Shown piece by piece: positions 11,003 through 22,949 of a stretch of DNA of 64,000 nt. Numbering within the stretch: position 1 is the first letter of the stretch; each line of letters begins with the position of its first letter. The stretch is from the NCBI GenBank assembly GCA_024195585.1, contig SWBL01000182.1:1-64000 (forward strand). Direction: 5' to 3'. The DNA is from Aureobasidium sp. EXF-3400 (Eukaryota; Ascomycota; Dothideomycetes; Dothideales; Saccotheciaceae). The notes under the pieces are model-generated. The model saw nothing but the letters and a program-made list of their open reading frames with translations. It did not search any database and had not been told where the DNA came from. The translations under genes were made by a program, and so were the position numbers.

Positions 11003-13371
11003 TTAAGAGTGCTTCTCGCGGAAAGCAATGGCGGCGTTGACCATGTTGGTCAATGCCTCCTTGGTCTCCTTCCACTGGCGGGTCTTGAGACCACAGTCAG
11101 GGTTGATCCAGAGCTGCTCAGGCTTGAGGTACTGGAGCATCTCCTCGATACGGTCCTTGATCTCCTGCTCGCTGGGAACTCTGGGGGAGTGGATGTCGTA
11201 GACACCAGGGCCAATGTGTCTGGGGTAGTCCTCGTCAATGAAGACCTTGAGGAGCTTGGCGTCACTCTTGCTGTTCTCAATGGAGAGGACATCAGCGTCG
11301 AGGGCGGCAATGGCGTGGAAGAAGTCTTGGAACTCGGAGTAGCAGAAGTGAGAGTGGATCTGAGTGGAGTCCTTGACACCGGCGGTAGAGAGCTTGAAGC
11401 TGTCAACAGCCCAGTCGAGGTAGTTCTCACGCTCCTTGCCGGAACGGAGAGGGAGACCCTCACGGAGAGCAGGCTCGTCAACCTGGATGACGTAGATGCC
11501 AGCGGCCTCGAGGTCAACAACCTCGTCGCGCAGAGCCAGGGCAAGCTGCTGAGCCTGGACAGACTGGTGGACATCGTCACGAGGGAAAGACCAGCGGAGA
11601 CAGGTGATGGGACCAGTAAGCATACCCTTCATGGGCTTCTTGCTGATGCTGGCGGCGTACTTGCTCTCCTTGACGGTCATGGGAGCAGGGCGAGAGATGT
11701 CACCGACGATGATCGGGGGACGAACGCAGCGAGAACCGTATGACTGGACCCAGGCGTGGGTGGTGAAGACGTAACCATCGAGACGCTCACCGAAGTACTG
11801 GACCATGTCGTTACGCTCAGGCTCACCGTGAACGTAGACGTCAAGGTTCAACTCATCCTGGATCTTGACAACATCCTGGATCTCCTTCTCAATGAACTTC
11901 TCGTACTCCTCGGCAGTGATCTCGTTCTTGACAAGCTTGTTACGCTGCAGACGGATCTCCTTGGTCTGGGGGAAGGAACCAATGGTGGTGGTGGGGAAGA
12001 TGGGAAGGCTGAGGTGCTCCTTCTGTTGTGCGTAACGGGTGTCGAAGGGAGACTGGCGGTTGTGCATCTCCTTGGTGATCTTGGACTGTCTGTCCTTGAC
12101 CTTGGAGTCGTTGGTACGGGCAGAAGAAGCGCGAGCCTGCATGGACTTGGCGTTGGCCTCGAGCTGCTCACGGACGGCGGCAGGGCCCTCGGTGACAGCC
12201 TTGGCAATGATGGCGACCTCAACGGCCTTCTCGGATGCGAACGAGAACCAGTCCTTAACCTCCTCGGGGAGGGTCTTCTCGCTGGCGAGAGTGTGGGGAG
12301 TGTGAAGGAGGGAGCTGGAAGTTGCGACAATGACTCTGTCCTTGCCGAGCTTCTGAACGGCGGTCTCAACGACCTCAATGGCCTTCTTGAAGTTGGTCTT
12401 CCAGATGTTACGACCATCAACGACACCAGCAGACAGGATCTGCTTGGGGCCGAGGTGCTCAATGACCTGCTCAAGCTGCTCGGGGTGACGGACAAGGTCG
12501 ACGTGGAGAGCGTGGAGGTTCTTGAAAGCGGCGTCAACGACGTCGAAGTTGTGGACGATGTCACCGAAGTAGGTGGCAAGGACGATCTGGGGACCTTGAG
12601 CAGCGGAGAGCTTCTCGTAGGCAGGCTTGAAGGCCTCCTTGACCTTGGCGGGCAAGTCGAAGACAAGGACGGGCTCGTCGATCTGGACGGTCTCGGCACC
12701 AGCCTTCTTCAGCTCCTGCAGAAGCTGCTCGTAGACGGGAAGAAGCTTCTCGAGGAGGGTGATGGGCTCAACGGACTGGCCACGGTCGGCCTTACCAAGA
12801 GCAAGGAAAGAGACAGGACCGAGGAGGACAGGGCGGGTGGTGATGCCGGCCTCCTTGGCCTCGAGGAAGTCGCGGACAGGCTTGGGGTTGGAAGCGAGCT
12901 TGAAGGTCTGGTTGTCTTGGAGAGTGGGCTTGACGTAGTGGTAGTTTGAGTCGAACCACTTGACCATCTCGAGCGAAGGCACGTCAATGCCGTCACGCTG
13001 GTGACCACGGCCCATGGCGAAGTACTCATCAAGAGGGTCAAGGCCGTGCTTTGAGTATCTCTCAGGGATGGCCTGATATGGGGTCAGTATACTGGGGTAT
13101 GGGGATGAAGCCAGGAGAAGGCGGGGGAAGGGAGGCTTACGTTGAACATCTGGATGTGGTCGAGGACGTGGTCGTAGAAGGCGAAGTCGTTGCTGGGGAT
13201 GACATCGACACCGGCGTCCTTCTGGATCTTCCAGTGCTCGCCACGGAGTCTCTTGCCCTCGGCGAGCAAGTCATCTCTTGACAGCTTGCCAGCCCAGTAT
13301 GCCTCGTTGGCCTTCTTCAGGTCTCTGAGACGTCCCATGCGGGGGAAACCCAAGATTGAAGATTGAACCAT
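11003..13371 (-). CDS. MET6: Cobalamin-independent methionine synthase
   Basis: Transfers the methyl group of 5-methyltetrahydropteroyltriglutamate to homocysteine, the last step of methionine synthesis in the cytosol. Exons run 13371-13141 and 13072-11003 (766 residues, the usual fungal length) with one 68-nt intron (GTAAGC..CAG). Starts [20 protein letters not shown]. Zinc/homocysteine ligands are visible: the HFC motif (SHFCYSEF, about H655 and C657) and C737 ([11 protein letters not shown]). The TTIGSFPQT block opens the C-terminal barrel and [18 protein letters not shown] lies in the folate site. Strong codon bias indicates high expression and leaves long antisense frames (up to 397 codons on the plus strand) that are not genes. 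It shares a 1.1-kb divergent upstream region with the gene at 14517. Confidence 0.98.
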
Positions 13372-14516
13372 GGCTGCTGATGTGTGGAAAGGAAATAACA
13401 GGGAAAAGAGGAAAGGGGAGATGCGGATGGAGGCACAATGGACAGCAGCCCAGGCAAGTTTAAGTATTCACCAGATTTTTACTATGGCGCTTAGACCACG
13501 TCGACTGCGGAGCTGTTCGTTCACTGGCGCTCACTGGAAACGTTGAAGACCCCGCGGTGTGCCATCACGCCATTGTTCGCATTGCCTCTCGACTCCTGCA
13601 TTAAAAAGGTCGTCGTCTCCTCGTACCCACTCCTCACGTCTGTCTCTTTGTGCTTGTACCGATATTTGTGCCTTTGCTTCCTTGTCCGCTGTATGGGAGG
13701 TTGATATTGTTGACGTGGTGAATTCCAATGACTCCATGATAATCCGCCCTGCGTATGTAGATCTCGACCAAGAACGCGCTAACCTGCCACCAAACTCGCT
13801 TTCACCTCTGCGATTACTCGTACATTCTCATGATATCTCGTAAAACGCCTTCTTCTGTCTTCCACGCGACGTATTTTGTCAACATGCCTCGACTGCGTGC
13901 GGCCGGCCACACAAAACTATTACTCACATGTCGCTCACACTATCTGGACCTCTCTCCACAAATGCACAGCATCGGTGAATCATAGCCGCCAGCCCTTATT
14001 GGCTCGAGCTCTCGTTTGGCCGATCGCGGAGCTGGGGAGAAGACGAATCCTCAACCCGACACAAAGCGTCAGTTGCCTTTGAGCCCTCTGATTGGCACGG
14101 ACTCGACTACTCTCCTCGTACCTACTCTCCTCGTACTCGATAATCATGCGACGATCAGGTCAAATTTCACGGCTTTTTGCAGGCAAGACAAAACAGACAG
14201 TATTGCTCTCATCAAACCCTGCCTATCTTGTCGTTGTCGGATGATGTTTTTTGCTGGTGACCACCTAAACCAAAATGAGCCTTACTCTGCTGTCTTTATG
14301 GTCAGGAAAGCTTGCAATGCACCTTCCTTCTGAGTGTTTGCAAACACCACGATTGAAGTTGATCATTCAAAGTAGGAAATTGCAGCCATGACGCTTGCCT
14401 CGAGCGCTCACCTGTACTCGGTATACACTTCAATAACATTCAATTCATTGTCACATTGCTTCTAGCTCCACATTTGTTATTTTCAGTTGACTTTCGCAAC
14501 GAGCTTACATCTCGCG
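13372..14516. promoter_or_regulatory. Divergent upstream region, MET6 / unknown gene
   Basis: 1,145 bp between divergent starts. I see no gene. The 12-mer TCTCCTCGTACC occurs at 13616-13627 and again at 14111-14122, the latter inside a perfect 15-bp tandem duplication. No canonical CACGTG (Cbf1-type) sulphur-regulon site was noticed. Confidence 0.5.
14107..14136. repeat. Perfect 15-bp tandem duplication (CTACTCTCCTCGTAC x2)
   Basis: Copies are 14107-14121 and 14122-14136, directly adjacent, about 380 bp upstream of the ATG at 14517. Confidence 0.7.
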
Positions 14517-17500
14517 ATGGCAGCAGCAAAGCTCTGTTGTACTGCACCCGTCCGATCACAGTCGCCCGATGCTACACCCTCGAGGCCTGTCAGACACTTC
14601 AAGTCATTGGCCAATATCAAGACTCATTTTGCTAATAACAAGCATGCAACAACTACCACGGATGGCCACACAGATAGAAGCCAGCCGCTTTACCCAGCAG
14701 ATGATCTCGAGCTTCGGCGTATCTTCGTTGCTGCTTCATTGCCAGAAGACCACCCTCACGCTCTCAGAATAGGCCCTCGCAAGCCCGAAGTCGACGAGAG
14801 TATCATTCACTCGCCAAGTTTCACCAACAAGTTGCGTAGACAGCTGAGTCGCAAGAGCCTGGTAACAGACAAACCCCGTGCGACGGCAAGCAAGTCAACC
14901 ATCAAATCTTTGGTATATCCGCGAAGGAGACCGGTTCATGGCATTCCAGACCTATCTGATGGTTATGATGACGATGCTCGATCGTTGTGTTTGCCCGAAT
15001 CTCGACTTGCTTCTCTCAAGAACGATAGGTGTACGACGACGGACGCAAAAGCAGTACAACATATACGGTTTTGTGAACCCAGTGATCGTTCTGCCATTGC
15101 TCCGGATGAGCCACGCCGGTCGATCAGTGTACCTCCAGCATTGTGTCCGTCTGATTTTGCATCACACCCGAGACGTTCGCTGTCCTCTTCCAATATGCAG
15201 CAGGAATTCAAGACCGCTCTTGCCGTCGATATACCTGGTCCCACGTTCATAAATGCTGACGACATATGGCCCTCGTCTCCCACGCCAGCGAAAACGACCC
15301 CTATGCAGCTACCTCGGCTTCTATCTTCAGAGTCGAGCCAACCGCAGCTATTCAGGGCCAAATCAAGAAGTACCGAGAAGCACAAAACGTCGACGAAAGA
15401 CTCAACTAACTCGCTACATCTGTATGATATGCAAATTTCGCAGCATTTACGTACACGATCGCAAGTTTCGGAAGCTTCAAGCGCAAGCGAGTCAGACAGA
15501 CAGAATCGCCACACACATGCAAGTCTCAACAGCATCGTGCTCTCCTCCATGGAACTTGCACGCTGCAAGAGTATCTCGAGCTCTGGCTTTGCGGGATCAG
15601 CTGGACCTTCCACTTGGGAAACCGTTCTCGAGGATGAATCTTCATCGATATACAGTCGTAGACCAAGCACAACTCTGGATACGCCGCTCGCGTCACCAAT
15701 GGAGCACGCATCTGACTTCTTTGGCCAGATCATCCGGGAAGACCTAATAACGTCTGACGCAACTAGGCTTACGAACAATGGAAAGGATGTTACCGCTCGC
15801 CAAGCAGAAAGAGTCGTATCAGCATCTACTGGCATCAGCTTTGTGGCAAGTGGTTCAGCATCTCATTCTGATCTCAAAGGGTCTTCCTCTGTGACTGGCT
15901 CGACATGTACCAGCACTTTGCCTGGTCACAACACGACGTGCTCCTTACCGAAAAGCGACAGTTCTGGAAGCCTTGGGAAACTTAGCAAATTCAAGGAAGA
16001 TCTCAACGACTCTTCCACTATTCCCAAACTTGGGAAGAAGCGCCGCTCTATTTTGCGCATACTGTTGCCCAAGATCACATGGTCCAAACTTCGAAGTACC
16101 AGCACGCCGTTGCTTGGTGGTAGGATGCAATCTACTCTCAATCAAACTTACGACGGCACTGGAGACTCTCAGGACTTACTTTCTGTACCACAGTCCTCCT
16201 TCAAGCCACACAGCGGTCAACGCGCAGTCAGCTTCACCGGTGGAGATGATACGAGGCCTGCAAGTGCAGTCTCAACCGGTTCCTTGGCCGTTGCTCCATC
16301 TTTGCAGTCGCGGCAGTCCTTGATGGACTACGAAAGAAGACTTTCGATTGCGGGTAACAACCGTCGCCGCAAATCGACACTCGGTGAACCAAAGAGTCAT
16401 GTGCATGAGACTGAGGATGAAGATGATTATCCAGAACGAACTATACATCGTGCCAACCCTCTTCAGAGCCCCGGCAGAAAGGGAACGGAAGAAACCTTGA
16501 TGGAAAAGGCATTGCTGCAACATCAGGCAGAAAAGGCGGCTCTCCTTCGTCCAAGCAATCAAAAGATGAGGGGCCCACCCTCCCCACTGTATGCCCCTGT
16601 CTTCACAAGCCCGTTCGGTTTCCAATCTGCCGGCGAGGCGAGATTGACGGCAGCGACTCTCGACGACTTAGATCCGTTAGAGTTCGATAAGTCTCCAGTT
16701 GCTCGTAGAAGTCAAAGTATGCATGATCTTGGGTCCTCCCAAGGTACCACTGCCAGAGCTTCGCTATTCCGCAAGAGAAAGCGCAGCACTATCTGGACCA
16801 TGGATACGGCTACCACCAAGGGTACCAGATCGCACCTCCGCGCAACTGCTCCACCACACTCCTGGAGCAGCTATCCGTCACATACGCGAGAGAGACGCTG
16901 TGGTCCAGCTGGTCGCCGTGATGGTATAATCTGTCGAGATTTTGCTCATGAGCAGGAAACAAGCAATGTGCAACAATCAGCCTCCTTCAATGAGATAACA
17001 GACTCGGCCGAAAGCTGGCCACATCTTGTTAACGCCAAAAGAAGGAACTGGATTGTGAAATCGCGGTCGATGACATTCGGAGCAGTCTTCCGCTACTACT
17101 CTGATCTTCTTACTTCATCAGCAGCCCGTAACCGCCGATCATCCATGGCAACCGGTGGTAGGCTAGAGCATCCTGAGCTTGAGATCTTACCTCCAGTGCT
17201 ACCGACTCATTCGACTACTTCACAGCAAGTAGAGTCAACACCAGGTGTAGACAAGACTTTGTCTCCACGCACTCCACCTGTTGACTCAATTCATGATGGA
17301 ACGCAGTCCATACACAGTCAGGGAGTCACCGAGTTTATATCGGCAGATTCAGGAGAGACCAAATCCATCTTGTCTGGTTCGATGGATGGGATTGTTGAGA
17401 GCAAACCTGCAGAACCGGACAGAGCACTAAGCGCAAGAAGATTGTCTCGCATGTATCAAGCTTACGTGCGACTTCCGGCATCCTTGGACAACACCGAAGT

Positions 17501-17849
17501 TGAGCGAAGTGGTGCTACAGATGGGTCTGTCCATATACCAGATGGATACAACACGGCCGGATCCTCTGAGGTTGACGTGAAGACGTCTAGCACCGGACAC
17601 TTGACTGTTCCTCGCGACACCCAGCGTCTACCTTCTGGTCCAGTTACCCGACATTTCCCATCCGTCACCGTGATCGATGACCGCAAGGGACATTGGCGCA
17701 GTGTCAGTCTGTTGTCTGTAGATTCTGGAAAAAGTGTTCGTAAGAGCACGAGAGATCTCCTGGAAGTTGTAAGAGCTACTCAAACACAGGAGCTCGAGAA
17801 ACTGTTAGGCACATCTGAGATATCGATGACCGGCGAGGAGAGTCTCTGA
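14517..17849 (+). CDS. Large Ser/Arg-rich protein, unknown function
   Basis: Intronless, 1,110 residues. The frame opens earlier, but the first ATG is at 14517 (MAAAKLCCTAPVRSQSPD). No recognised domain. It is Ser/Thr-rich throughout with many basic RxxS-type kinase-site contexts (RRQLSRKS, RRSISVP, RRSLSSS, RKSTRDLLEV). A Lys/Arg hydrophobic patch at about 515-540 (KKRRSILRILLPKITWSKLR) is the best candidate for a helix that binds membrane or a partner. An N-terminal block (DLELRRIFVAASLPEDHPHA) may be a short conserved motif. The pattern suits a phosphorylated scaffold or signalling protein; this is inference only. Confidence 0.75.
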   Translation: MAAAKLCCTAPVRSQSPDATPSRPVRHFKSLANIKTHFANNKHATTTTDGHTDRSQPLYPADDLELRRIFVAASLPEDHPHALRIGPRKPEVDESIIHSPSFTNKLRRQLSRKSLVTDKPRATASKSTIKSLVYPRRRPVHGIPDLSDGYDDDARSLCLPESRLASLKNDRCTTTDAKAVQHIRFCEPSDRSAIAPDEPRRSISVPPALCPSDFASHPRRSLSSSNMQQEFKTALAVDIPGPTFINADDIWPSSPTPAKTTPMQLPRLLSSESSQPQLFRAKSRSTEKHKTSTKDSTNSLHLYDMQISQHLRTRSQVSEASSASESDRQNRHTHASLNSIVLSSMELARCKSISSSGFAGSAGPSTWETVLEDESSSIYSRRPSTTLDTPLASPMEHASDFFGQIIREDLITSDATRLTNNGKDVTARQAERVVSASTGISFVASGSASHSDLKGSSSVTGSTCTSTLPGHNTTCSLPKSDSSGSLGKLSKFKEDLNDSSTIPKLGKKRRSILRILLPKITWSKLRSTSTPLLGGRMQSTLNQTYDGTGDSQDLLSVPQSSFKPHSGQRAVSFTGGDDTRPASAVSTGSLAVAPSLQSRQSLMDYERRLSIAGNNRRRKSTLGEPKSHVHETEDEDDYPERTIHRANPLQSPGRKGTEETLMEKALLQHQAEKAALLRPSNQKMRGPPSPLYAPVFTSPFGFQSAGEARLTAATLDDLDPLEFDKSPVARRSQSMHDLGSSQGTTARASLFRKRKRSTIWTMDTATTKGTRSHLRATAPPHSWSSYPSHTRERRCGPAGRRDGIICRDFAHEQETSNVQQSASFNEITDSAESWPHLVNAKRRNWIVKSRSMTFGAVFRYYSDLLTSSAARNRRSSMATGGRLEHPELEILPPVLPTHSTTSQQVESTPGVDKTLSPRTPPVDSIHDGTQSIHSQGVTEFISADSGETKSILSGSMDGIVESKPAEPDRALSARRLSRMYQAYVRLPASLDNTEVERSGATDGSVHIPDGYNTAGSSEVDVKTSSTGHLTVPRDTQRLPSGPVTRHFPSVTVIDDRKGHWRSVSLLSVDSGKSVRKSTRDLLEVVRATQTQELEKLLGTSEISMTGEESL

Positions 17850-18194
17850 GTGCTTGTGCTCTGTTGCTGTTGTTGAAAGTATGTTTGCGTAAATTATTCT
17901 ATTATCGGTATGGATCAGGAACTGGTGACAAAGAGTGGGGGTGGGTTCAATAGAGTATCTGATTGCTGTCGCATTGTATTAGTACAATAGCCTTTATGCA
18001 CTACAGTCTTCGTACTTTCTCTGCTCGATATACAGTCACTCAGAGTACATGTAAGATACTGTAAGGAAGAAGCAGAATCTAAAGGCATTTATTTATGGTG
18101 AAACTTCTATTGGGTAAAAGAGCCAGAGTCGTCAACAACGATGCACAGTATACTGCCGCCATGTCTGTGGAACTCAGTGCTCGCCATGTCTCGT
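17850..18194. other. Convergent 3' spacer
   Basis: 345 bp between the stops of two convergent genes. AT-rich 3'-UTR-like sequence; I see no gene. Confidence 0.5.
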
Positions 18195-19259
18195 CTATGT
18201 GCTGAACTTGAAGCCTCCGTTGCAACTGATCACAGAGCCGGTGGTATACGCAGCATCAGGGGTACAGAGCATGGCAATGACACCGGCAGTCTCGTGTTCG
18301 TATGCCTGTTTTTCAGAGTCAGTAATCATGGTTGAAACGGGATTGATGTTTCACTTACGGGTCTTCCTCCTGCGACTTCTGCTTGCTTGACGAGTTCGTC
18401 GCTGTCGACGCCAGATCGGACTGCTGCGAGAGGAGTGTTCTTGAGCCATGGTGCAATACCCTCTTGGAACTCTTTTGTGACTCCGCTCCACATATCTGTG
18501 TATGATTAGCAAATGCGATGAGCATAACAGAAGTGGAAGTACTTACCAGTCATGACAGGGCCGGGGTTGATGGCATTGACAGTAGTTCTCTCAGCCAACT
18601 CGCGAGCCCATGTACGTGTCATAGCTTCCACAGCAGCCTTTGAACCACCATAGACACTCTGCTCGCTAAATCCACAGCTAGCACTAACACTGCTGACATT
18701 AACAATGCGGCCACTACGGTCAGTAGGCAAGTAAGGAATAGCAGCCTTCATAAGGAACAAAGGACCCCTGACATTGACTCGGTACACAAAGTCAAAGTCC
18801 TCTGCATTACACTTCTCAATAGCAAGGTTTGACGCCACACCAGCATTGTTGATGATTATGTCAATCTGCAGTTTGCGTGTCTTGGGGTGGGCAAAGTGGT
18901 TCAATGCTGTGGCGACGAGGTGTGCGGGTCCGTTCTCACTGCCCATGTCTGCTTGTACGGGCAATGCCTTGATTCCATGCTCTTTCTCGAGACGCTCGGC
19001 CAGTTCTTTGGTGATGGATTCGGAGGAGTCGGAGGTGTAGTTCATGATCAGGGAACAGCCCTTGGAGGCGAGGTTCTCGCATGTTGCGGCACCGATACCT
19101 GGATCTTGGTTAGTGGTTGCTTGATCTGGACTTCGAAGGTCAATTGTACATACCTCTTGAAGCACCGGTGACAATGGCAATCTTGCCATCCAGTACTCTG
19201 TTTCCATTGGCACTACCAAGATTGGTAGATGCGGTACGGGCTACTCTAGGGCGAGACAT
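18195..19259 (-). CDS. Short-chain dehydrogenase/reductase (3-oxoacyl-reductase-like)
   Basis: NAD(P)-dependent oxidoreductase of the classical SDR family; the substrate cannot be read from the sequence. Exons run 19259-19154, 19098-18547, 18495-18359 and 18305-18195 (301 residues); introns are 51-55 nt and all joins keep frame. Rossmann motif TGASRGIG spans residues 31-38, NNAG 119-122, and the catalytic set is S172 (VSS), Y185 and K189 (YGGSK). INPGPVMTG follows, the usual segment after the active site. The C-terminus (TAGVIAMLCTPDAAYTTGSV then ISCNGGFKFST) is the standard SDR end. No targeting signal was noticed; the first 24 residues are an extra Arg/Ser-rich extension. Confidence 0.88.
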
Positions 19260-19529
19260 GATTGATTTGCTGGTTTCGATTTCGGTGTTGTGTAATTGGG
19301 GTGTGTTCCTTTGGCTTGGACCTGGTATAATGTTGTGTCCAGTCTGTCTTAGAGGGAGGTAATTATTAATGATGACGAAGGTGGGGGGAGCTTTGGTACA
19401 ATTAACCGGACCGGCTAAATGACAATTTATCTACCGGTGCTACTCTAAGAATTGGTTTTGCTCGACTTCGACTTGACCAGACACTTCAAAGCAACCCGAT
19501 TACAACAGCAATTCAAATGACTATATACA

Positions 19530-22021
19530 TCAACGCCTGATACTGCGCCGGGAGCTCGAGAAAATACCCGGTCTCGAGCCAAATAATTCAGTCGACAAGC
19601 CCCTTGACGATGTTGAGCCGCCCTTAACGCCCCGTATATTGGCAAGTGCTCCATCATATGTTGGCCCTTTCCTTGAACGAGGTATGTTAATGCTCGATGC
19701 CAAAGATGGGACCCTGGAAGGCAACGGCTGAGGTCGACCCGAGTGTTGAGATGAGTGCATCGTCCCGCCTCTGGAACTGACTACTGACATCGGGCCTTGG
19801 TGTAAGTCTGGTCTCACGAAAAGACCGTTAGGGTCTCTTGAAACTCGGCTCATAGTGTCTTGCTGACGATTTTCATACATCGCGTCAAGTTCATAGCCAT
19901 AATCTCGTCCAATCTGGGGACGTTCGACGAAAGAGAGACCGTTCATTGTTTGGGACCTTGATTGAGAGCTGCTTTGTACGGGTCTCCGAGGCGGTGCCAT
20001 CCTGAAGTTCGGTATGGCTTGCTGATCTATCTGAGACACCATGGGAGAGGAGATATGATAGCGTCTGGAGCTATGATTTTGGTCCGCTCGGAAGAAGGGA
20101 CTGGTCACCGAGGTACCATCTGACTGTTGAAGAACACTAACTCGTCGTGGCGACGGGGTATGAGGCCTTTCCGGCAGTCGATCGTAGGGCGTTCGAAAGA
20201 CGTCTTGTCGAATTTGTGATCCGCGATATGGTGACTGATGTGGCCTTGGTAAGACACTTTGAGCGGGCAATCGCTCGAACGATTGATGCTGGCGATAATC
20301 GATATCTGAGCGTCGAGCAGGCGAGTACTGATTGCTCCCTGAATAAACACCGTACGACTCTCGTGGCTCACGGAGTGTGCTGCGTGAATCATACGCGATA
20401 TCTTCTCTAGTGCTATACTGCTGACCAGGCGGTATAATTGTTGGGAGTGGTTCAGATGTGACGAAGCCGGATCTCGAAATGTCGTCGATGCTATCGACCG
20501 GCTGAATGACTCTCCTCTGTTGTTTAGGTGGTTTGAAGGGGGCGGATGGATTGAAGTTCGAGTCTTCTGACAGTAATGCACCACTCATGTAGGGGTGGTT
20601 GTCAAACCTAGTGGTAGGATTGTGGACGGCTCCAGTACGATCCCATGGCTCAGAGTCTTCGTGTCGAGGGTTTACCATCTGAGAACCATTGCCTATGCCA
20701 CCACTTCGATGCACAAGGTTTGCTTGCTGGTCATCATGCTGATATGGCATAGGAGGTGGTTGAAAATGTCTGCTCTTCGAAGGTACAGTACGGGTGATCG
20801 AAGATGCAGGTGGAGGTCTAATTCCAGACCGCTTTTGCATCGCAGGACCTTTAGACGGGCTTTGTGCATTGCGTGGTTCGTAGCGATACTCGTCAAGTTT
20901 TCGCCTCTTGCTTTCAGGTCTCTGACGGTCATCCTCGATGTCTTGCACGATGTTAGACCATGATGCTTGCTGAAGGCGTTTACATTCTTACGAGCTCTTG
21001 ATGAGTCACCTCGCAAGGTGGTACTCGAAACACTTGGTATAGAGTCCTCCACGATCCTTGTGTTGGTTTGATCGACGCGATCGCTATGACCGGTACGTGA
21101 AGTTGTCATATGTCCGTTAGATCTGTCGTCCTCAAGCAGGCGGGCAGGAGGGAAGGTGTAATCAGTCTGAGGAGGAACCCAACCAAGTGAGCTTAGCTCT
21201 TCATTGCGGCGGTCCAGCTCTCTATTCATCTTTCGTCAGAGAAACCCAAAGCTGTACCTGACCGTACTTACTTTTTCACACGGGCAAACTGCTCGAGATA
21301 ATGCCTGATTTCTGGCTCCTTGGCTTTGTATTTCCTCTCTGCTTCCTCAGCTAACGTGATTCGCTCGGTCAATGTCTGGATTTCTGTCTCGGCTTCTGTC
21401 TTTTCCAGCTTCAATTTGTCTGTCTGGTCCTTGAGATGAGAGTGTGCCTTCTGCAGGTTGCGGAACTTGGTAGCGATTGCAATCCCGTATGTGACAAGAC
21501 CGAGGAATTGGAACTAGGCCAGTGTTAGTTGGACCTCGCGTATCACTCAGGGGTTGTCGGCATACTCGAAGCGCATCCATGCCATCATCCTTGGTATCAA
21601 GAGCCACAGGAGGACACTGGAAGAAATGATGAGGAATCTCCGAGTCGTATTGGCCTTCGGCAAAGCCACTGATGGCATACATCTGCTTGAGCGCACGGTT
21701 GTTCTGCCTATTGACACAGACGGTACAGACGGCGCGAGGAGCTTGCCCAGCAGGATGGAACGGAGGAGCTGTCGACGGCATCAGAGGCGTGCTCAAAGCA
21801 GAGAGTGCTCATCACGTACCTCCACCCTCGAGATGTTTTGCACATATGAGATGTGCGCATTCTGTCATCCACAACTTTGCGATTGGTTTGCGGCTGCCTT
21901 CGAGTTCTTTCGTGTCTTGCACAGGGCTGGGGATGTCACGAATGGATTCATGGCAGATGTTGCAGCTAAAGATAAGATCAAGTGGCTGGAGAGGCTTCGT
22001 GGAGTCAGCTCGAGCGGCCAT
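19530..22021 (-). CDS. RING-finger / coiled-coil protein, HEI10 (CCNB1IP1)-like architecture
   Basis: Five exons: 22021-21820, 21768-21566, 21513-21272, 21221-20992, 20941-19530 (762 residues). The N-terminal RING has ligands C20-x2-C23-x31-C55-x-H57-x2-C60-x2-H63-x18-C82-x2-C85. Having His at the sixth position (CAHLICAKHL) copies the CSHIFCDQH pattern of HEI10/CCNB1IP1 and differs from an ordinary RING-HC. The first intron falls inside the finger. A coiled coil follows (about 135-235: LKDQTDKLKLEKTEAETEIQ, EEERKYKAKEPEIRHYLEQF), then about 500 disordered Arg/Ser/Pro/Gln-rich residues. HEI10/Zip3 proteins are ubiquitin/SUMO ligases at meiotic crossover sites. The order RING, coiled coil, disordered tail fits, but orthology is not proven; a generic RING E3 is the alternative. 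Confidence 0.6.
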
Positions 22022-22309
22022 GATATTCGGATTATAGTCGCGGTCGAGGGAGATTGGTCGGTGCGAAACATTAGTAGACGAGTAAAGTTCACAGAGGTGG
22101 ACGTGCCTGCCTGACTTGGAGCAGACACGAACAAAATTTGGGAAGGTGCCTGCCTACTTTGCACACGCTTTCACCACCACGTGCCGTGCTTTGTCACAAC
22201 TAAAACTCGACCTTTATTGAAGTTAATCGGATGTTTAGAAAAGGTTGTATTTGAAGGCATGTCGGATTTGAAGCGTCTAAGAAAAGGGAAATATACATGT
22301 TCGGCACAT

Positions 22310-22949
22310 CTACTCGAACACTCTGCAAGGGTAGCTGGAAACAGGTTAGTAAATATGCAGTGCGTAACGAGAGGTATTGAATAGCGTACTTTGCGGTGTA
22401 AGCCTGCTCCTTGAGCATTTGGTAGCGCTTGGGAGTCGATGAGGGGTATCTTGAGGTAGGGAATGGTGGCAGTCCGTTGGGTCCCAGCACACTGAGACCA
22501 GCCTTGTTATCCTTCTGGAAGAAGGCCGAAAGACCCTTCTCGCCCTCCTCCTTCAATGAGACCAATTGCTTAGCGCCGGCATCGCCAATTTGCAGAACGT
22601 TCTCCTTGGGGTTTTGTGCACTTCCAACAGTCAAGAGACCAACAACGTCGGGCTGTTTGACGACGCTGAGCTTGGGGTATTGTCTGCGGACGTCGCGCTT
22701 CCAGTAAGGGTTCTCGGCAAGGTCGGCAGCGGGGACAGTGGTTGGGTCGTCGTAGAGCTTGGGATCCACGGCACCAGGAGAGGGCAGACGGTATTGGGGG
22801 TTGAGAGGAATACCCGAGGAGCGCTTGGGGTCGACAGCGAAGAAGTCACCGATGCGCTTCCAGATGCCGGTGGGTTGCACAGTGTATTTCTTGTATGCGG
22901 CGTGTTTGCCAGCAGCCGAAGCGGCCAGCTTCTTGAGCTCGGCGACCAT
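22310..22949 (-). CDS. NADH:ubiquinone oxidoreductase 21.3 kDa subunit (complex I accessory)
   Basis: Accessory subunit of mitochondrial complex I found in fungi. Exons run 22949-22390 and 22334-22310 (194 residues, about 21 kDa), with a 55-nt intron (GTACGC..CCAG). The short last exon was read directly and gives the family-typical end YPCRVFE. Diagnostic blocks: KKYTVQPTGIWKRIGDFFAV, DPKRSSGIPLNPQYRLPSPG, VPAADLAENPYWKRDVRRQY and VVGLLTVGS. No separate presequence is evident, as in Neurospora. Divergent with the POF1-like gene (268 bp between starts). Confidence 0.9.

Noticed and set aside
11756..12949. 397-codon plus-strand frame opposite MET6
   Set aside because: Shadow of strong codon bias in MET6; the product is a Leu/Val/Gly/Asp-rich string with no domain, entirely inside a conserved coding exon.
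14469..14516. Earlier start for the 1,110-residue protein at 14487
   Set aside because: That codon is TTG; the first ATG in frame is 14517.
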